From Rhipidocladum racemiflorum (Eukaryota; Streptophyta; Magnoliopsida; Poales; Poaceae), in NCBI GenBank assembly GCA_036346355.1, contig CM070576.1, forward strand, positions 9,965,558 to 10,029,557: a DNA stretch of 64,000 nucleotides, written 5' to 3'. Positions 63,472-64,000 of this stretch are shown in pieces. The notes below the pieces were generated by a model. It was not told the DNA's origin. It made no database searches and was given only the letters and a program-made list of their open reading frames with translations. The position numbers were made by a program, and so were the translations under genes. Every line of letters starts with the position of its first letter. The stretch's first letter is position 1.

Positions 63472-64000
63472 TTGACTATTTCTAATGCACAACAAGTCAG
63501 AGCACCTTTGGCACCTACTACTACATCACCTACAGCTAACCATCCTCAAGCTACAACATCATCTGTACATGCTGAAAATGAAGAAGGAGAAGGAGAAGTC
63601 TCAAAAGCCAATGCTCCCTTGCACATTCGTAAAATGCATCCATCTGAACAAATGATTGGAGACCTAAATGAGAGAGTCACTCGATCCAGGTTTATTCATT
63701 CGACACTCATGCTCATTCTCGCTTTAGTTGCTTCCTTTGAACCCAAAGATATATCTCATGCATTATCTCGACGAATCTTGGATCAATGCCATGCATGAAG
63801 AATTAGAGAATTTTGAACGAAATAAAGTTTGGAAACTTGTCTCACCACCTCCTGATTTTAATGTTATTGGAACTAGATGGGTTTTCAAAAATAAACAAAG
63901 TGAGGATGGTGTTGTTGTTAGAAACAAGGCTAGATTGGTTGCTCAAGGTTACACTCAAATTGAAGGCCTAGATTTTGATGAAACCTTTGCTCCTGTTGCT
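63472..64000 (+). pseudogene. pol: copia reverse transcriptase (RVT_2), N-terminal part
   Basis: A Thr/Pro/Glu-rich hinge is followed by EPKDISHALS, then after a frame change ESWINAMHEELENFERNKVW, GTRWVFKNKQSEDG and VVRNKARLVAQGYTQIEGLDFDETFAPVA, the canonical start of copia RT. The catalytic YVDD and RNase H lie beyond the window. Confidence 0.9.

Larger units (their letters stand above)
58125..64000 (+). mobile_element. Ty1/copia element (5' LTR to RT), continues past window
   Basis: LTR about 58125-59893, iMet primer site at 59896, gag with a CCHC knuckle, a coiled-coil linker, protease, integrase, then the start of the reverse transcriptase at the window edge. Integrase before RT is diagnostic of Ty1/copia. 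The LTR start is placed where the family B ORF loses its sense (TGTGAAATC after AACCTTCT). The TSD cannot be checked because the 3' end is outside. Confidence 0.9.

Overview
This window is repeat-dense plant nuclear DNA. It is almost certainly from a grass (Poaceae) and probably from a heterochromatic or pericentromeric tract. The evidence is stacked LTR retrotransposons with tRNA-iMet-type primer sites, CACTA (En/Spm) elements with grass-style subterminal repeats, a hAT element, Stowaway and Mutator-like MITEs, and GT-AG introns. Only one stretch looks like an ordinary host gene: the 3' exon of a neprosin-family (DUF239) gene on the minus strand at 25.7-26.1 kb. There are no bacterial-type operons, rRNA or convincing tRNA genes.

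Left part (1-25.3 kb). Positions 1-3391 are the 3' end of a non-autonomous long-LTR retrotransposon (family A). It sits inside the protease-coding end of a first CACTA element (CACTA-1), which ends with subterminal repeats and a terminal repeat at 5104. After a short host spacer, a hAT element (5358-25283, 8-bp target duplication CACGGCAT) is only about 1.5 kb once its insertions are removed. It has been split by a 15.6-kb Ty3/gypsy chromovirus (family B, 6531-22148, TSD CAGCC) and by a probable 2.8-kb solo LTR (family E, 22225-24998, TSD GTCGC). The gypsy element carries a reverse-oriented solo LTR of its own family (10720-14119, TSD CATAT). Its gag and pol are recognisable through the chromodomain but are broken by many frameshifts.

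Middle (25.3-40.7 kb). The neprosin exon and MITE-rich host sequence are followed by a second, much larger CACTA element (CACTA-2) that starts at 27998. It holds duplicated modules made of CGGT-type subterminal repeats, a TATA box and a leader ORF; two of the leader ORFs encode extremely acidic poly-Glu proteins. It also carries a TNPD-type transposase gene (31385-34569) and a PTTA/Ulp1-protease gene (36811-40173), both with nonsense codons and frameshifts. A ~240-bp inverted repeat brackets the second gene. The 3' end of CACTA-2 is not in the window.

Right part (40.7-64 kb). CACTA-2 is interrupted at 40744 by a second, larger copy of family A: a 2.26-kb 5' LTR holding a family-B solo LTR, a 4.4-kb internal region with no gag or pol, and a 3' LTR. 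That 3' LTR is interrupted at 52840 by element C (601-bp LTR). C is interrupted at 54026 by a third copy type of family B (LTR plus pre-gag ORF), and that ORF is interrupted near 58125 by a Ty1/copia element that runs off the window. The right edge is therefore a five-level nest.

Nothing here looks like a functioning host pathway. The interest lies in the insertion history, the modular promoter/acidic-ORF structure of CACTA-2, the pre-gag ORF of family B, and repeated regulatory-looking motifs in the LTRs. All identities come from reading motifs by eye; no database search was run.
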